A stretch of DNA of 64,000 nt from Urechis unicinctus (lineage: Eukaryota > Annelida > Polychaeta > Xenopneusta > Urechidae), in contig CM067343.1 of assembly GCA_034190875.2 (NCBI GenBank), positions 16,274,143 through 16,338,142 on the forward strand, in the 5' to 3' direction. Within the stretch, counting starts at the first letter, position 1. Each line of letters starts with the position of its first letter. Under the pieces are notes generated by a model that did no database searches, had not been told where the DNA came from, and saw nothing but the letters and a program-made list of their open reading frames with translations. The position numbers were made by a program, and so were the translations under genes. Positions 16,557 through 28,439 of the stretch are shown here, in pieces.

Positions 16557-16745
16557 TCAAACCCTACTTGACACAATGCATATAAGCATTATACTAATCG
16601 CTAAAAGTGCTTGGTGTGATTTGTGACAAAAGATCTTGTGAATGAACGACCTTGTTTTCGGAAGTGAAATAGTCGTAGCCGAACAAATTCGATTATCCAC
16701 ATGGTTTTCATTCCGATTAACCAACAACATACCAACTGTGCCCAT
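16557..16745 (-). pseudogene. Possible third relative of the PC4-like repeat (downstream part)
   Basis: The minus strand reads a segment with NHVDNRICSATTI followed by KTRSFI. The corresponding frames at 800-905 and 21180-21260 read IHARNRVSSAASI...QTRSFI and a similar string. Similarity is visible at protein level better than at DNA level, and one block of five codons is absent here. No function can be assigned, and the match is short. Confidence 0.3.
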
Positions 16746-16749
16746 GTAT

Positions 16750-19325
16750 CACACACTCTAAAGCTTTGACCACCTTCACATTGGCCCAAATAGATCAGGT
16801 ATATTGAGATGGTGATCATGGGTGCCCTGCCATTTATCACTTACATAGCAATAATGCAACACGAAACTACATCACTGTGCTAACCGAATACTATAAATGT
16901 CAGTGCACTATACGCTACACGAAAAAGTAGTCGGATGCTTCAGGGTGACTATATAGCAATCAGTTATAATAATTAGTCAGTAGTCTGTTGGTCGGTCTCA
17001 TATTGATTTTAGCTGTAAAAGAAGGTTAGCAACACTGCACCAAGAATGAAGGCAATATAGTTTATTACCAGCTTAATATTCTTTATGATATAGGAACAAT
17101 TTGCGCCTATTCATTTTTACATTCTGTAACTATTTGGATGGACAACAATGGTTCAAGAATATATTTGCTGAAGAACGCCGATTAACATCACGCAGTGAAA
17201 GGACCTGTTGTATTGTAAAGCGGCCGACGAATCAGTCATTTATATTTGTTATGCCTAACGAAATTGTTATTTCGGGTAGCAACATGTTAATGAAGGGCAT
17301 GGCACCTGCATTGATCATTAAGGATGAACATGCTTCGGTGTATTACCAAACCCTTCCACTCTATCGCTAATGTTTGAAACCGATGGCTTTCCGAGACGAT
17401 CTCAAAATAAACAAAGACTCATATAACCAGCAAGAAAATGTGTGTGCAATGGGTATGAGGTAAGTTATAAAAATGGATTCACATAGTGATCACGTAGTAT
17501 TATTAAGTGCACACGATTAATTCACGTATAAGCATGCTGAGGACAATGAATATCATATTATGTTTGCAGCATAACTCATAGAAGCTATTCCCTTGCCAGT
17601 GATGCTCAATCATCACGAACATATATGGAATCAATTTTATTTGTCCCGCCTGGGATGTTATAATGATATGAATGTTCAACAGTATTGTCAGATTAACATA
17701 AACGATACATGAGTACCATCAACATACATCTAACAATATCTTGCAAAGTTTCCCCCTTACCCACGATATTCATTCTGTTAACTCACCAATTGTCGCATAT
17801 TAACGATGCTGAATTGTACAAGTGAAAGCTGCTCAAACATAATGCTATGTTCACATAGCTGTGGCTGTTAATCGGCCATGAGTACATAATTCTATTTTCA
17901 CAGAGCAATTTTTTTTAGCAGAACTGCGCGACGAGTATGGCATCAGCTGGCCCGCAAATAAAGAGCCAAAGGACCTGAGCGCTTAGACTATTGACGACTC
18001 GTGGGTCTAAACGAAAATTGCTTTGGCCCAGATCCTATCTACAGTACGTCACATCTGCTTAATTAGCTCTATACACTAGCCCCAGAAAAACAACCACAGT
18101 AGCTAACGACATTCGCAATGAATTTGTTTAGCTACCGTAACATTCACGCATCACCAATAAGTGAATGGTTTATTGACAAAAAGTTGACATCAACGCGGCA
18201 GTCGTGTTCGAACTATTCTTTCATTTTGTATTTATCCTTGACTAATATTTGATTAATCTATAGACATCAAACAAAAATCTTGTCGTTGAATAAACAAGTC
18301 AATAAAAAGCCCGGAAAAAAGAAATTCCCAAACACTGAAGTAGCAACTGTACGTGGCTACATCATTTTGCGCGTCCATATGAATGTGTGATTTCAGGTTC
18401 CAACTCACTGGGACATTGTTTGCAACTTGTACTTTTAAAAATAAAAGCCAATTGTTTTTAGTGCATTACAATTTCTCTAATTGAAGACATGTTTTGACAT
18501 GGGGAAATTAAAAAGTAACTAGCGGAACTATTCCTAGGACTAAAATCAATGTGCTTCAATAGCATTATGGCAACAGATGCCTGAGTCATTGAACCATACG
18601 TTCGCTCTCTCGACCAGTGACAAATAATTATAAATCGAGCTCACTCAAGCACCGCAATATAATTCGTTAATTTATAACACCATAGATACATCATGAGTAA
18701 TATTTCTATGAGTTAACATTCAGTACAAAAATATCCAATGCTACCAGTAGCGAGGCATTGTTGGATGTGGGTTATTCATATATGTTAAATTAGTGGAGCA
18801 GCTACACCAAGTTATGTTCTTTCATATTATTCAAACATTTGTACTTCATAAATATTTATGTTGTTTACGAGCATGAAAAGGTCCTCGTCTTTTGATACAT
18901 CAGATACATGGTGTGTTACCATCATTGTCTATGAGGATTTAGAACAAGAAGTGTGAGTAAACATGTCATATACAACTCGAAATACCAATTTATCGGTCTA
19001 CCAGGGGAGGTTGAGACATTTTTATGGATGTATTTGTGCGCACAAACAGGAAATAGACAATAAATGTCGCCCTGGGTTCTCGAGCTTTGGATGCAATGAA
19101 TTGTGGAAATATCTCCGTTCGGAAATATCTATCTTCTTCGTAGGGTCACTCGTGGTGCGAAAGCTCAAAACCGAAAATCTATCATGACTCTTATAAGGTA
19201 ATTACTATCAAGTATATATAACTGAGCGTTTCTGCAACAATTAATTGTTTGCGTGTATAGGACCCTGCGTCGGTGTCTGTGTATTTAAAAAACGAACTGT
19301 GAAACAAAATGCTATATCTTCACTG
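16750..19325. other. Gene-free sequence
   Basis: About 2.6 kb with no recognised gene. A 90-codon frame at 17101-17370 has ordinary composition but no domain, start context or repeat support. Confidence 0.35.
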
Positions 19326-19460
19326 GTTATTTGATATTATCTATATATCACGTTTACGATACTATGACATTAATTGAACGATTTTAGGCACTTTGGCACA
19401 TTGGCACTTGCAAAACTAATCGATAAATGCATATTTTTGTTATATCTATATACTTCGTAT
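19326..19460 (+). repeat. Divergent interspersed repeat, copy 2 (partner 1-127)
   Basis: Shares TTGATATTAT, ACGATACTATGA and TTTTAGGCAC in the same order with the first bases of the window. Similarity is around 70 percent, so this is an old copy. Confidence 0.5.
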
Positions 19461-21159
19461 ACCAATATTAGTAATGATACCGTATGCAAAAAGCTGGTAA
19501 ATCTGTTTTTTTTCCGAATGACGATAGACAATCATTTTTCCAGCTTGATAACTGACTGGTGCATACATGGAGTATCTTATATTTGCAGCCAATGTAGTTA
19601 CTCACATTTACTTCGCACTCCCACATTGCTGTTCCCAACATCCATCACGACTATTTTTTCACAATAAGCACAATGAAACCGACCCAAAACAATCAAGATA
19701 TTTGGTTTAGTTTTAGGGAGATCTTTAAAGGAATGTAATAGAATAGAACACTTTTTTCTGCGTTTCAACAACAAAGAGGAATCCTAACGGGGGTAAGTGA
19801 TGCGATTTGTGACTCTTGTCCAGCTCTGCTAACGTGCCATAGCACACAAATCAGTTTCCCTGAACCTGGCTGTGATACCCACTCTACTTTATCGAAGGTT
19901 CAACACCATACTGTTGTGCAACTTGGTTGGGTACATCACCTTGATTTGATAGATAAATCACTTAATGTGATCATCCATGTCATGAAGGATTCCCTGTCCC
20001 CGAACAACTTTGTATACGCTATCTATTTAGATGCGATCATTAATACTGTGTTTAAAAGCTAAGCCTCATATTTCATGAACATCTGCCTTGCGGAGACTAA
20101 CTTGAAATAACCAGGGTTGATATATCTCCGATCGGAGATGCGACCGCAATTAAATTGGAACACTAGTCACGATTAACGGTTAGAATCTAACCACAACGGC
20201 ATGGCTACCTGTGTGCATCAGTAGCAATAATCATTAGTTAGAGACTGCCAATGCAGTTTATTAGGAAGCTATATTTTTTCAGCCATGTTTAGCTTTCCCT
20301 CCGATTTCATTATCTTACCAGCTTTATTACGAAGACGCAACTTTTATGCTAACAATGTTAAATAAAATACTCATCTCTCAGGTGCTAACCTTTGTGCTGC
20401 CAAACATCAGGTAATTCATACAAATCCTTTGCCTAATGCTCATGCTTATTAGCATTGTATATTGATTATGGTGTCTACCTGTATGTATCCATGGCCAGCG
20501 AGCGTAAGAGAAGCAAGGCCATTGTGCTCATGACTACCCTTAACGCATGCTCATATGTTAGCAACAGCGCGGAAGCATCCTGGCCATAACTGCAAGTAGT
20601 TAATAATATAAATGATGTCGGTTGATTAATGTTGGCTGATGAATATTTCATTAGATAGGTTTTGTTTGACTGTATCGCAATTGACATCGGTGATATATAT
20701 TGCTCTGCTCAGTATGGCGCAAAAAATTGTGTTTGCGCTCTCAAAATACGCATCAGCTGAGAAACTAAAATCGTTAGAATATGTGTTCCTTAGCCATTAG
20801 TGTGAATATTGTCGGTTTATTGCCTGATATATATAAGTTGTAGCATGCCGGATGCGATTGCGAGATAAGTCCATCACCTAAAAAAAGCGCTGTATTCCTT
20901 TGCCATCTAAAATTCGTCTCGAACAAGTGAGGTAACACAGGCATACTAATGCAAATGTGGCATTCCTCGTTTTCATAAGAGCACGTTATGTGATTGTTTA
21001 GCTATTTTGACTGAAAAGTTATGATACATTGGTATATCATCCATACGTATTAGCACAATGGGCTTCATAGGATATCTGACTACATAGAATGCGTTAATGG
21101 GGAAAGGTTGAACGCCTGTAATCGATCCTAGATTAAGCTTAATCACGGAATACAACATC
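19461..21159. other. Gene-free sequence
   Basis: No protein family, RNA gene or in-window repeat was recognised in this 1.7 kb. Confidence 0.35.
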
Positions 21160-22240
21160 CTTAGACTTAATCATGATTATGAGCGACCTTGTTTACGACG
21201 AGACAATGCAAGATGTAATGAACACAGCAGAATTAACTCGATCATGCACATGATTTCTCCACAGGCCCACATACAGTTGCCGTCGTAATGCTAGTGCGCA
21301 CTAGGCTGGTTACACTAATATATCACCCTGTAAACGGGGCCACTATGCTTCTTGATTTTTTAACTTTCTTTTATGCGTCACTCGCTGCTTGACATTCCGT
21401 CTGGAATGCGGTGCTTAAATGTATATGTAACATGTACATATAATAAATACATTCATTATGCCGAAATCACCAGCAGTTTTCGGATCAATTTAACTCGTAT
21501 GCAAAAACCATGCTCACTCTGTAGGTTATAGATGTAACATTCGACTAAGGCATAGTCTTTGTACAGTAATAGTTTTGTCACGTAGTTTTGTGCTCTACCG
21601 GAAAATTGGTAATATCATTGAGATGGGCCCCACATACCCCACTACACATAATAACCAGCAAACTAACTAATAAGTGTCCGAGTTATAGGGGGTTGGGCTA
21701 TTTTATGAAACCGGATACAGGTGTCTGATGTGCCGTGTTATTAGGGCGATCTTCCATGGCTTTGAGAATCCCCGAATGCTTATTGGTTCATCCCTGAGCC
21801 CTGTAAATAGTGATGCTTCGAATGTTTTGATTCGTCCATATTCATCGGCGCAATATATCTGTGTCATCTAGTACAAGAAACGCCATTTTCACGCGCTCAT
21901 CCCTCTCAACCAGTTAACACGAATTCCGGTGTAATAGGCTGAGATGGCTAACTTGAGTTATATACCACCAGGTAGTTGCAATGTTTCGCCCAACTCGATA
22001 TCACGCAACATATTATCGAATTTCGCTATTGTAATAAGCCAACCAGCAGGAATTAGCTCATCCCTTTCAAAATGTTGAATGTCAATCAAACGTCCACCAG
22101 CAAAGTCACATTTGACAACATATTGATCACCCACCAAAAATACATTGTTACGCTGTTTCACATACCGCGCCTCACGTCTTATGCGATCACATAGCATGGC
22201 AAACATTGGGATTAACATCGTCCTATTGCTTATAATATTG
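21160..22240 (-). repeat. PC4-like-domain repeat, better-preserved copy
   Basis: Homologous to 797-1330 at both ends, with about 600 extra internal bases (21350-21940). The right third carries the PC4-like ORF on the minus strand. No clear terminal inverted repeats or target duplications are visible, so its mobility class is unknown. Confidence 0.7.
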
Positions 22241-22248
22241 ATAATCAA
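21958..22248 (-). CDS. PC4-like (transcriptional coactivator p15) ssDNA-binding domain ORF
   Basis: A 96-codon minus-strand ORF. Residues ~36-90 fit the PC4/p15 C-terminal fold: an LVGDQYVVK strand, DFAGGRLIDIQHFERD matching the family's (V/F)xGxxLVDIRExYxxD core, then LIPAGWLITIAKFDNML in the place of the P-x-x-KGIsL..eqW..L segment. The usual Lys-Gly-Ile is altered to WLI and Arg of DIR to Gln, so binding may be impaired. PC4 domains bind single-stranded DNA as dimers, and stand-alone copies occur in mobile or repeated contexts of invertebrate genomes. The N-terminal 35 residues are unrecognised. The ORF lies in a repeat with a decayed copy at 797-1330, so it is more likely element-derived than a host gene. 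The first ATG is taken as start, but no promoter is visible. Confidence 0.5.
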   Translation of the reverse strand: MIINIISNRTMLIPMFAMLCDRIRREARYVKQRNNVFLVGDQYVVKCDFAGGRLIDIQHFERDELIPAGWLITIAKFDNMLRDIELGETLQLPGGI

Positions 22249-22690
22249 ACAATTGATATTTTACTTCAAAAAAGAGAACGACACACCCACTCAGATAAAC
22301 GTATCTGTTGCGCAGATAGCGATGTGCGAGCATGCCGCTTGCTGCTTTTAAGGATAATTGGCCTTTCCTCAAACATTAAAACTACCTGCTTAAAGGTAAA
22401 ATTCAGATACATCATTCAGCGAGCGACACTACAAACTGTCATTAAAACAAATGTCTCCTTACAAAGACCACGTTAGATGACTATAGTAACACGGACTGCC
22501 GCCTTTTCTGGAGCAATAATTATTCCTGTTTGAGGTAATTACTAAATCCATACCAATCCAAGTGTGAATTATCGCCCATTATTTATCAACACTGAAGACG
22601 GTGGGGAATATTCACATTCAAGTTTGTAACGATTATGATAAGATAGGATATTCGTAATCGAGGGGCTGATGTTGAAACTCATTAATCAAA
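22241..22690. other. Gene-free sequence
   Basis: Nothing recognised between the PC4-like repeat and the first TA block. Confidence 0.35.
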
Positions 22691-22692
22691 TA

Positions 22693-22714
22693 CAAACATA
22701 TATATAACTATATG

Positions 22715-22781
<67 letters not shown>

Positions 22782-22799
22782 TATATATATATACATACA

Positions 22800-22834
<35 letters not shown>

Positions 22835-22845
22835 ATATCTATATA

Positions 22846-22893
<48 letters not shown>

Positions 22894-22905
22894 ATATATA
22901 GGCAA
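22693..22905. repeat. (TA)n block with TATC interruptions
   Basis: Two pure TA runs separated by ATTATATATATATACATACATC and TATCTATATCTATA words. Confidence 0.96.
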
Positions 22906-23091
22906 ATCAATGCCAATGTGGACAGCTCGCTGGTTTATTCGAGCAGATGGTTAATTTACCTTGTTAACCTTTGTGGCATTATCCGCCAGATGGTGGTCTA
23001 GCTACGCAAACACACCTCATCAAAACAGTAAATAAGCAAATAAGTCTACGTGTACCGCAATCATCCGGGGCTTTGGTGACAAGATACTGTT

Positions 23092-23110
23092 CATATATAT
23101 ATATATATAT

Positions 23111-23180
<70 letters not shown>

Positions 23181-23268
23181 ATATATATCTCTAGAGAGGA
23201 TATATATAGAGATATATATATATATAGAGATATATCTCTATATATATCTCTATCTATAGATATATATA

Positions 23269-23305
<37 letters not shown>

Positions 23306-23336
23306 ATATATCTCTTATATCTCTCTCTATATATAT
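23092..23336. repeat. (TA)n and (AGATATA)n block
   Basis: A pure TA run followed by AGAGATATATA and TATATCTCTATA words that are mutually complementary, giving several overlapping palindromes around 23190-23270. Confidence 0.96.
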
Positions 23337-23507
23337 ACGCATAAAAAACCTCACACACAGAGGTAAACACAAATTAGTATGATATGTGTTTTTCCTTGAC
23401 TGTCCCACAATTTGATAGCTGAAATACCGTGACGGAAAAACAATTGTCACATGCCCAAACGACTTGCATATATTGATATATATATATTGCTTACTATGCA
23501 TCCCTAT

Positions 23508-23545
23508 TTATATATATATATATATATAGATGTATATATATATAC

Positions 23546-23589
<44 letters not shown>

Positions 23590-23597
23590 AATATATA

Positions 23598-23638
<41 letters not shown>

Positions 23639-23660
23639 GTTATATATATCTATATATATA

Positions 23661-23727
<67 letters not shown>
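23508..23727. repeat. (TA)n block
   Basis: TA runs with GTATA and ATCTATA interruptions. Its flanks TTGCTTACTATGCATCCCT (about 23489) and ACTTGCTATGCACCCCTG (about 23733) resemble each other, so the array may sit between duplicated flank sequences. Confidence 0.95.
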
Positions 23728-23730
<3 letters not shown>

Positions 23731-24049
23731 ATACTTGCTATGCACCCCTGCTTCAAAGTCAAGACCCGTTGTGTATTATGGATATTCAGCGATTTTTTTT
23801 TCACTTCTCTACTTTTTTTTACTTCCATATTGTTTTGAGCAAATGCTTAAAATTATTAATCGAGCAGGCGCCATCTTAAATTTGTGCAAATTACCCAGCA
23901 TACGTCACTGTTAATTCATGAGTACACGTGCAGCAGTAAACATTTACTTTGATGATTGCAACCCAGCATTCATTTACGTTGATATAATCGCTCAACTTGT
24001 TTCGTGTAGGTCGTCTTTTATATATGTTGTATATCCTGGTTTAGCGATG

Positions 24050-24412
24050 CATCATTCTTTATTAAAATGTATGCGCCAGATAAAACGGATGTTTCATGCA
24101 CTTGACGAAACGGCAAGAAGAGTTTACAAGTTGTTAAACGTAAGATAGATAGCATACGCTTATAGTTGCTGTCCATATATTGCCATATAAAACATCGGCG
24201 TAATTCGAAGTGACTCTTTTCTTATTCATGAACCGCAGCTGCGACTGAAAGGTAAGGTAACGTTATGTGTAGATCCTGATTAAACATTATTTGTCTGACA
24301 ATTGTATGAATTTCACATTTTAAATTTGTCATTCATTCACGGTAATATTTGCAAACATTTTCGGCCAGCTATATCATTAAAACATCAAGCTAATGTTTAA
24401 ATATTGCACGTT
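24050..24412 (+). repeat. Repeat C, copy 2
   Basis: Partner of 13978-14330. Homology starts near TCATTCTTTATTAAAATGTATG and ends at ATATTGCACGT. It is non-coding. Confidence 0.8.
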
Positions 24413-25185
24413 ACAAACAATCATTACAATCAGCAGGCAAGATTTTTCTTCAATTTTACGATTCAATGAAATCAGTCTCGTATGATAAAGGTACCGGAGT
24501 CCAATATTTTTTTTTAAGAGACGTGATCAATCAACATAGTTTAGAAATAGATATATGTTATGGTCAGTGAACATGAGCTGTCATTTTGTTGTTAAAAAGT
24601 GGTCATACAACTAGTATCATAACTTATTACGGCTAAGGGACAGGAATGACTTTTCCACTTGGTATTATATAAATAGATAAATTACAGGCCATTTAGACCT
24701 ATGGGTGAATTCAAATTTAAGCATCCGGTGAGAGAGAAATAGTCGTATCCTAAAACTTGTTTGTAACACTGTATCATTACATAAGGTTCAGTGGCAAAGC
24801 TGAGTCATACCCGCCATCTCACTCCAAGCTATTATGAAATTTTGCTTGTTATTTGAGTACGGTTATAGGAATTTACGTCTTTGATTAGATTTGACTGACT
24901 CGTCACTACGGTTCTCTGATCTACGAACAAAGTAAAACAATGCAATATTATATTTGGCATAACAACCGTCTCCCTTAGTGCAGATTGAATTAATCAAATT
25001 TTTCATTCTGCTGAGAAATTCCGTGAAGCGTACCTGTGATGTGCATGTATAAAATCAAATTACATCATCATCTCTGCGAATATGAATAGTTTGTAAAATG
25101 CGAAAAACATGTGAGACATCACAATTCGCTAAAGCGTTAAGACAATGAAATACAGTCTTGTCTTCTGAATAATCATATTCATATA
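24413..25185. other. Gene-free sequence
   Basis: No gene or repeat recognised, although the first gene remnant begins just to the right. Confidence 0.35.
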
Positions 25186-25189
25186 GATA

Positions 25190-25751
25190 TATGAGTTTGT
25201 TGCACCATCGAAGCGTACTTTATCCTCTCAACAAGAACATTTATTTATCAAATATCGACTGTAAGAAAGACATCGAGTCTCACCCTCGACTTCTCTATCT
25301 TGATAAAGGCAGGTTTGCTTTTTCTTGGGCTGGGGTGGGAGGATCACTTGTTCCACCATCCTATCATGATCACCTGACAGCAAAGGCAATCGCAAAAAGA
25401 GAAGACACATCATCTGCCTTAACACCAGTTTACAACGTGGTATCCACGCTCTTCTCTTAGTTTCGGGGCCTGCTCAAAACACCCCTCGGTGAAATGAACC
25501 GAGCACACAAGCGAGTATTTGTCCGACCCCGGCCATTTGTCTCGCGATCGTAGTACTGGCCAGTCCGTGGTTTCTTTAAAGGTGCATTTTTTCAAAAAAA
25601 TCGAATCGAAAAAAAAAGTTGCTAACTGCAAGAGTACCCTAAATGGTGCTGATATTCGGATTCCAAAGTTGGAATGGCCGTATATATTTCTTGTTATTCG
25701 TGAATAAACCTTCAATTCCTTATTTTTCACTTCCAGCCAAGAATAGACCAT
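25190..25751 (-). pseudogene. THAP zinc-finger gene fragment (unit a)
   Basis: Read leftward, the frame from 25751 contains the second half of a THAP domain: IFLKKCTFKETTDW, then RSRDKW, then SLVCSVHFTEGCFE. The C-x2-H pair and the HF are the C-terminal zinc ligands and hallmark of the C2CH THAP finger, a DNA-binding domain of transposases and animal transcription factors. The first Cys pair is not in this frame. A TTGCAG near 25621 could be the acceptor joining an upstream exon. After REERGY the frame slips, and the expected post-finger (L)K.DAVPT.F-like string appears in another frame as VKADDVSSLF. Further downstream the frame reads PPQPKKKQTCL but ends in stops. It is divergent from unit b across a 100-base gap and is judged non-functional, or else carries assembly errors. 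Confidence 0.6.
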
Positions 25752-25855
25752 ATTTGGAAGCTCATGTATTATTAATTCCGGAAGCGCAGAAACGTCATCA
25801 CTCTGTGCCGATTGCCGCCGGCGGGTGTTTAGTTTGCGCTATTTTCATTGCGATA
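25752..25855. promoter_or_regulatory. Candidate bidirectional promoter between units a and b
   Basis: About 104 bases separate the minus-strand start at 25751 from the plus-strand start at 25856. The interval contains CCGGAAGC, an ETS-family core common in animal core promoters, plus ACGTCATC and a GC-rich GCCGCCGGCGGG. There is no TATA box. Bidirectional use is inferred from the head-to-head arrangement. Confidence 0.4.
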
Positions 25856-26704
25856 ATGGACGATCAAACCAAGAAACGAAGAAAAGGTGGAGGGAGAAAG
25901 AAGCTGTTTATAGATTCAACAACTAAGAGAAGGAAGCGGGAGCTAGACCAGCTGCGGTCTAACACGAGGGTGTCTTAAGATAGGAATTCAGGGAAGTGAG
26001 GTGTGTGACCAACGAAGAAGCTGCAAAGTTTTGCTGGACATGTAAGTAATCTCGTTGTATTATGAATACCCTGCTATCGAATCGGTCTGTATTGATTCGA
26101 CTTGTGTAAATGTCACCGATTAAATAAAATCTAAAGGGCCTATTGTGAGTCCATTGCACCATTTAGATTTGTAGATTGTTGTTGCAAACATACATTACTT
26201 AATTTGTAAATTTCAGGTAGAGAAATTATTGCATCCTCTTGACCCTAATTCAATGGCTGGCGATCAAGTTTTCGTCTAACCTTGCCTGCAGTCAAGTTGT
26301 GACAATGGACCACAACAGGCATATGCACTCAAGTAGGGTTGGTCAGCCAATGTAAGTCTCTCATGACCACTCAACTACGCACTGACTAAATGTCCTATCA
26401 GAAAACAAAATACTGATGCTGCACATGTAATGTGTTCTAGCTATTTGGCCATATAATGCCATTTGTTGTGTTACAGGTACAGTACTCGCTTCAACAAGCA
26501 GTCAAAGACGTGGTCATCGGTTTAGAGGCCAAGACTTACGCCCATATACCAGATATGATGACAGAAATCTTTAGGCCCAAGCAATGCGACAGCAATCACA
26601 ACAACACCCACAATGCTCTGCTGATGACCCCGCAAAATCAGTTTGAACATTGCTCCTGTGCAAGGCCATCTACCCAAGAAACAGTTGCAGGAGTCTCATT
26701 TTGA
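25856..26704 (+). pseudogene. Spliced-gene remnant with basic N-terminus (unit b)
   Basis: Exon 1 starts at ATG 25856 with MDDQTKKRRKGGGRKKLF and a run of Lys/Arg to RSNTRV. The frame then hits a stop, but the next frame continues EFREVRCVTNEEAAKF up to a GTAAGT donor at 26042. This order (basic R/K-rich region, TR(V/I), then a helix ending VAKFLL) resembles the N-terminus of THAP/P2X7-linked animal proteins. Exon 2 follows TTTCAG at 26216 and can run to a GTAAGT at 26352. Exon 3 follows TTACAG at 26476: one frame gives RFNKQSKTWSSV, another gives AKTYAHIPDMMTEIF, again split by a frameshift, and ends at TGA 26704. An AATAAA lies at 26816. Three frame breaks argue for a pseudogene. The family assignment is from memory of similar proteins and is tentative. 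Confidence 0.45.
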
Positions 26705-26815
26705 TTAAAAATATGATTTGGAAATTTGTTTTTGTTGAAATGTACAAATATTTTATTAGTCACATTCTTTTGTCTGTAAATCCAAACTGTAATAGAAGAA
26801 CTCATGTAATTGGCA

Positions 26816-26821
26816 AATAAA
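26816..26821 (+). terminator. AATAAA polyadenylation signal after unit b
   Basis: A canonical hexamer 112 bases after the stop of the last unit b exon, in AT-rich 3' flank. Placement fits a 3' UTR end, but AATAAA is common by chance in this composition. Confidence 0.4.
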
Positions 26822-27203
26822 TAATATATGAACTCATTTTAATGTCACTTCTTTTTTTATCAGGGCTAGAATTATGAACATAAAAAGACAAATCTGAAGA
26901 TAAGTGTCATGACTAATTGACAAAATAATGTGTGCATAATTCTTTTCTTCTGTGTTGAGAGACGAAAAATTTACTAATATATGAATGCTCATTCCATAAA
27001 ACATATAGACAATTAGTTATCAGATTGTTGAAGCAAAAATGTTCAGAACAAATAATACCACATGTTTTGTAAGACTAAGCAATTTATAATCCACACAAAA
27101 ATACCAATCAGAACAATGTGATATTTCCGGATTAAAATTAAAAATTAAAACATTTAGGCTTAGTATATTACCGAAACCTATTTTGTATTAAGCCTGTATA
27201 CTG

Positions 27204-28312
27204 TCAATACTTGTTAAGGAAGAGGTCTCTGATCTTCCTTACACAACCGGAGTTATCCTCCTGTTGCACTCCTCCAAAAATACATGAATCCACTGAACCA
27301 ATTGCTGATAGGCGCCGTGTCTAAGCATCTTTTTTTTTTTTGTCCTCGACAACCGCATCCCATAGCAAGTCCACCCGGTACCTGTTAATAACCTCAATGA
27401 CCATCGGGTCAAGCACAACTCCTTCCATCTGAGGTAGTGCATATGTGCAAAAGTCTGGGCTGTTAGTGCACCATTGCCGCTCCACAGGGGGAGGCATTTC
27501 CCTACATTGAAGGCAGATGCAACAGTCTGGGGAAGTGGTAGTTGATGGAGGGTGGAATCCTTCTTTCGGCGGTGTGGGTTGTCGGGTGATTGTAAGCGCA
27601 AACTGTGGCTGTCTTTCTAACCAGCAACTGACCCACCCCATCCAAATCCAGCCACCGCACTAAATTCTGAAAATATGAGTAATCAAAAGTCTTCTTTTTG
27701 ATGGATTGAATATCTCCAATACAAATCTCTCTTTGTGACCAAAATTGCAAGAAGGTTTTTGGAGCAGCTGAAGAGTGCTAAATGCTGAGCTGTACAATAC
27801 CTTCATTTTCTCCTTCTGTGACAGCTCTAAAGATTTAGCAGTCATTCTACTCTGCTGTAGGGTCTGGTTAGTTATTGGCGTGTTGCAAAGGTAGCCTCTG
27901 CAAACAAGATTGACTCGCTTTCGGCCTGTCGAGGTCTACAAACAAATGAGAACCAATGGAAATTTATGGTTCGATAGTTCAACATTGGACCTATTTACTG
28001 ACAAAGTGATTCAATTAGGTAAGGCAAGCCCAAAAGTACCTTGTTTGAAGAAGGTGGGGCTCCTCTGCCACCTCTTCAGGCTTGTCTGCAACCTCCACCA
28101 ACTTGGACACCTGTGTCATGGTGAACAATTTCAAACCACTAAACACATCCTTCCCAGTCATAATGGGTGTATTGAGTTCAATAAAATACCCTTGATAAGA
28201 ATCAAATAAAAAAGGAACCAACCTCAATTCCACACATGTTGTCAGAATCTGTACCATGACCCCTTCCACTGCCTCTTCTTGTATGTGATCCCCTCCTTGG
28301 CGTTTTGATTTC
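27204..28312 (-). pseudogene. P2X7 intracellular-domain-like spliced gene (unit c)
   Basis: Four exon-like blocks read leftward. 28312-28223: TPRRGSHTRRGSGRGHG, an Arg/Gly/Ser-rich stretch. About 28149-28040: KLVEVADKPEEVAEEP, ending at a GTACTT donor. 27935-27801: after TTTGTAG, GRKRVNLVCRGYL to LELSQKEKMK, then GTATTG. 27659-27204: after TTTAG, the core domain. The core has CCICLQCREMPPPVERQWC, matching the C-x-C-x-x-C-x-x-MP-x-x-x-E-x-x-C signature of the P2X7-type cysteine-rich cytoplasmic domain, then LDPMVIEVINRYRVDLLWD, AYQQLVQWIHVFLE, NRRITP and CVRKIRDLF, the usual (Y)R.FV.W..LG..NR..(I)PSC...IR..F tail. Two breaks occur: at a run of twelve A (27330-27341) and after NRRITP (about 27245). 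No ion-channel part is present. The domain also occurs outside receptors in many animal genes. The gene is either a pseudogene or carries sequencing indels. Confidence 0.55.
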
Positions 28313-28439
28313 CTTTAAATTTGAAAGTGGGTTGGTTCAATTTAATCAATGAATGAACATGACAAGAATAATTCAATCAATAATGTTACAGTGTTTGAGC
28401 CAAAAGCCTGCAAAAGTCAGCCAAACCCATACGATGATA

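Noticed and set aside
17101..17370. 90-codon plus-strand ORF of ordinary composition
   Set aside because: No recognisable family, no ATG at the frame start, no promoter or splice evidence, and no repeat conservation.
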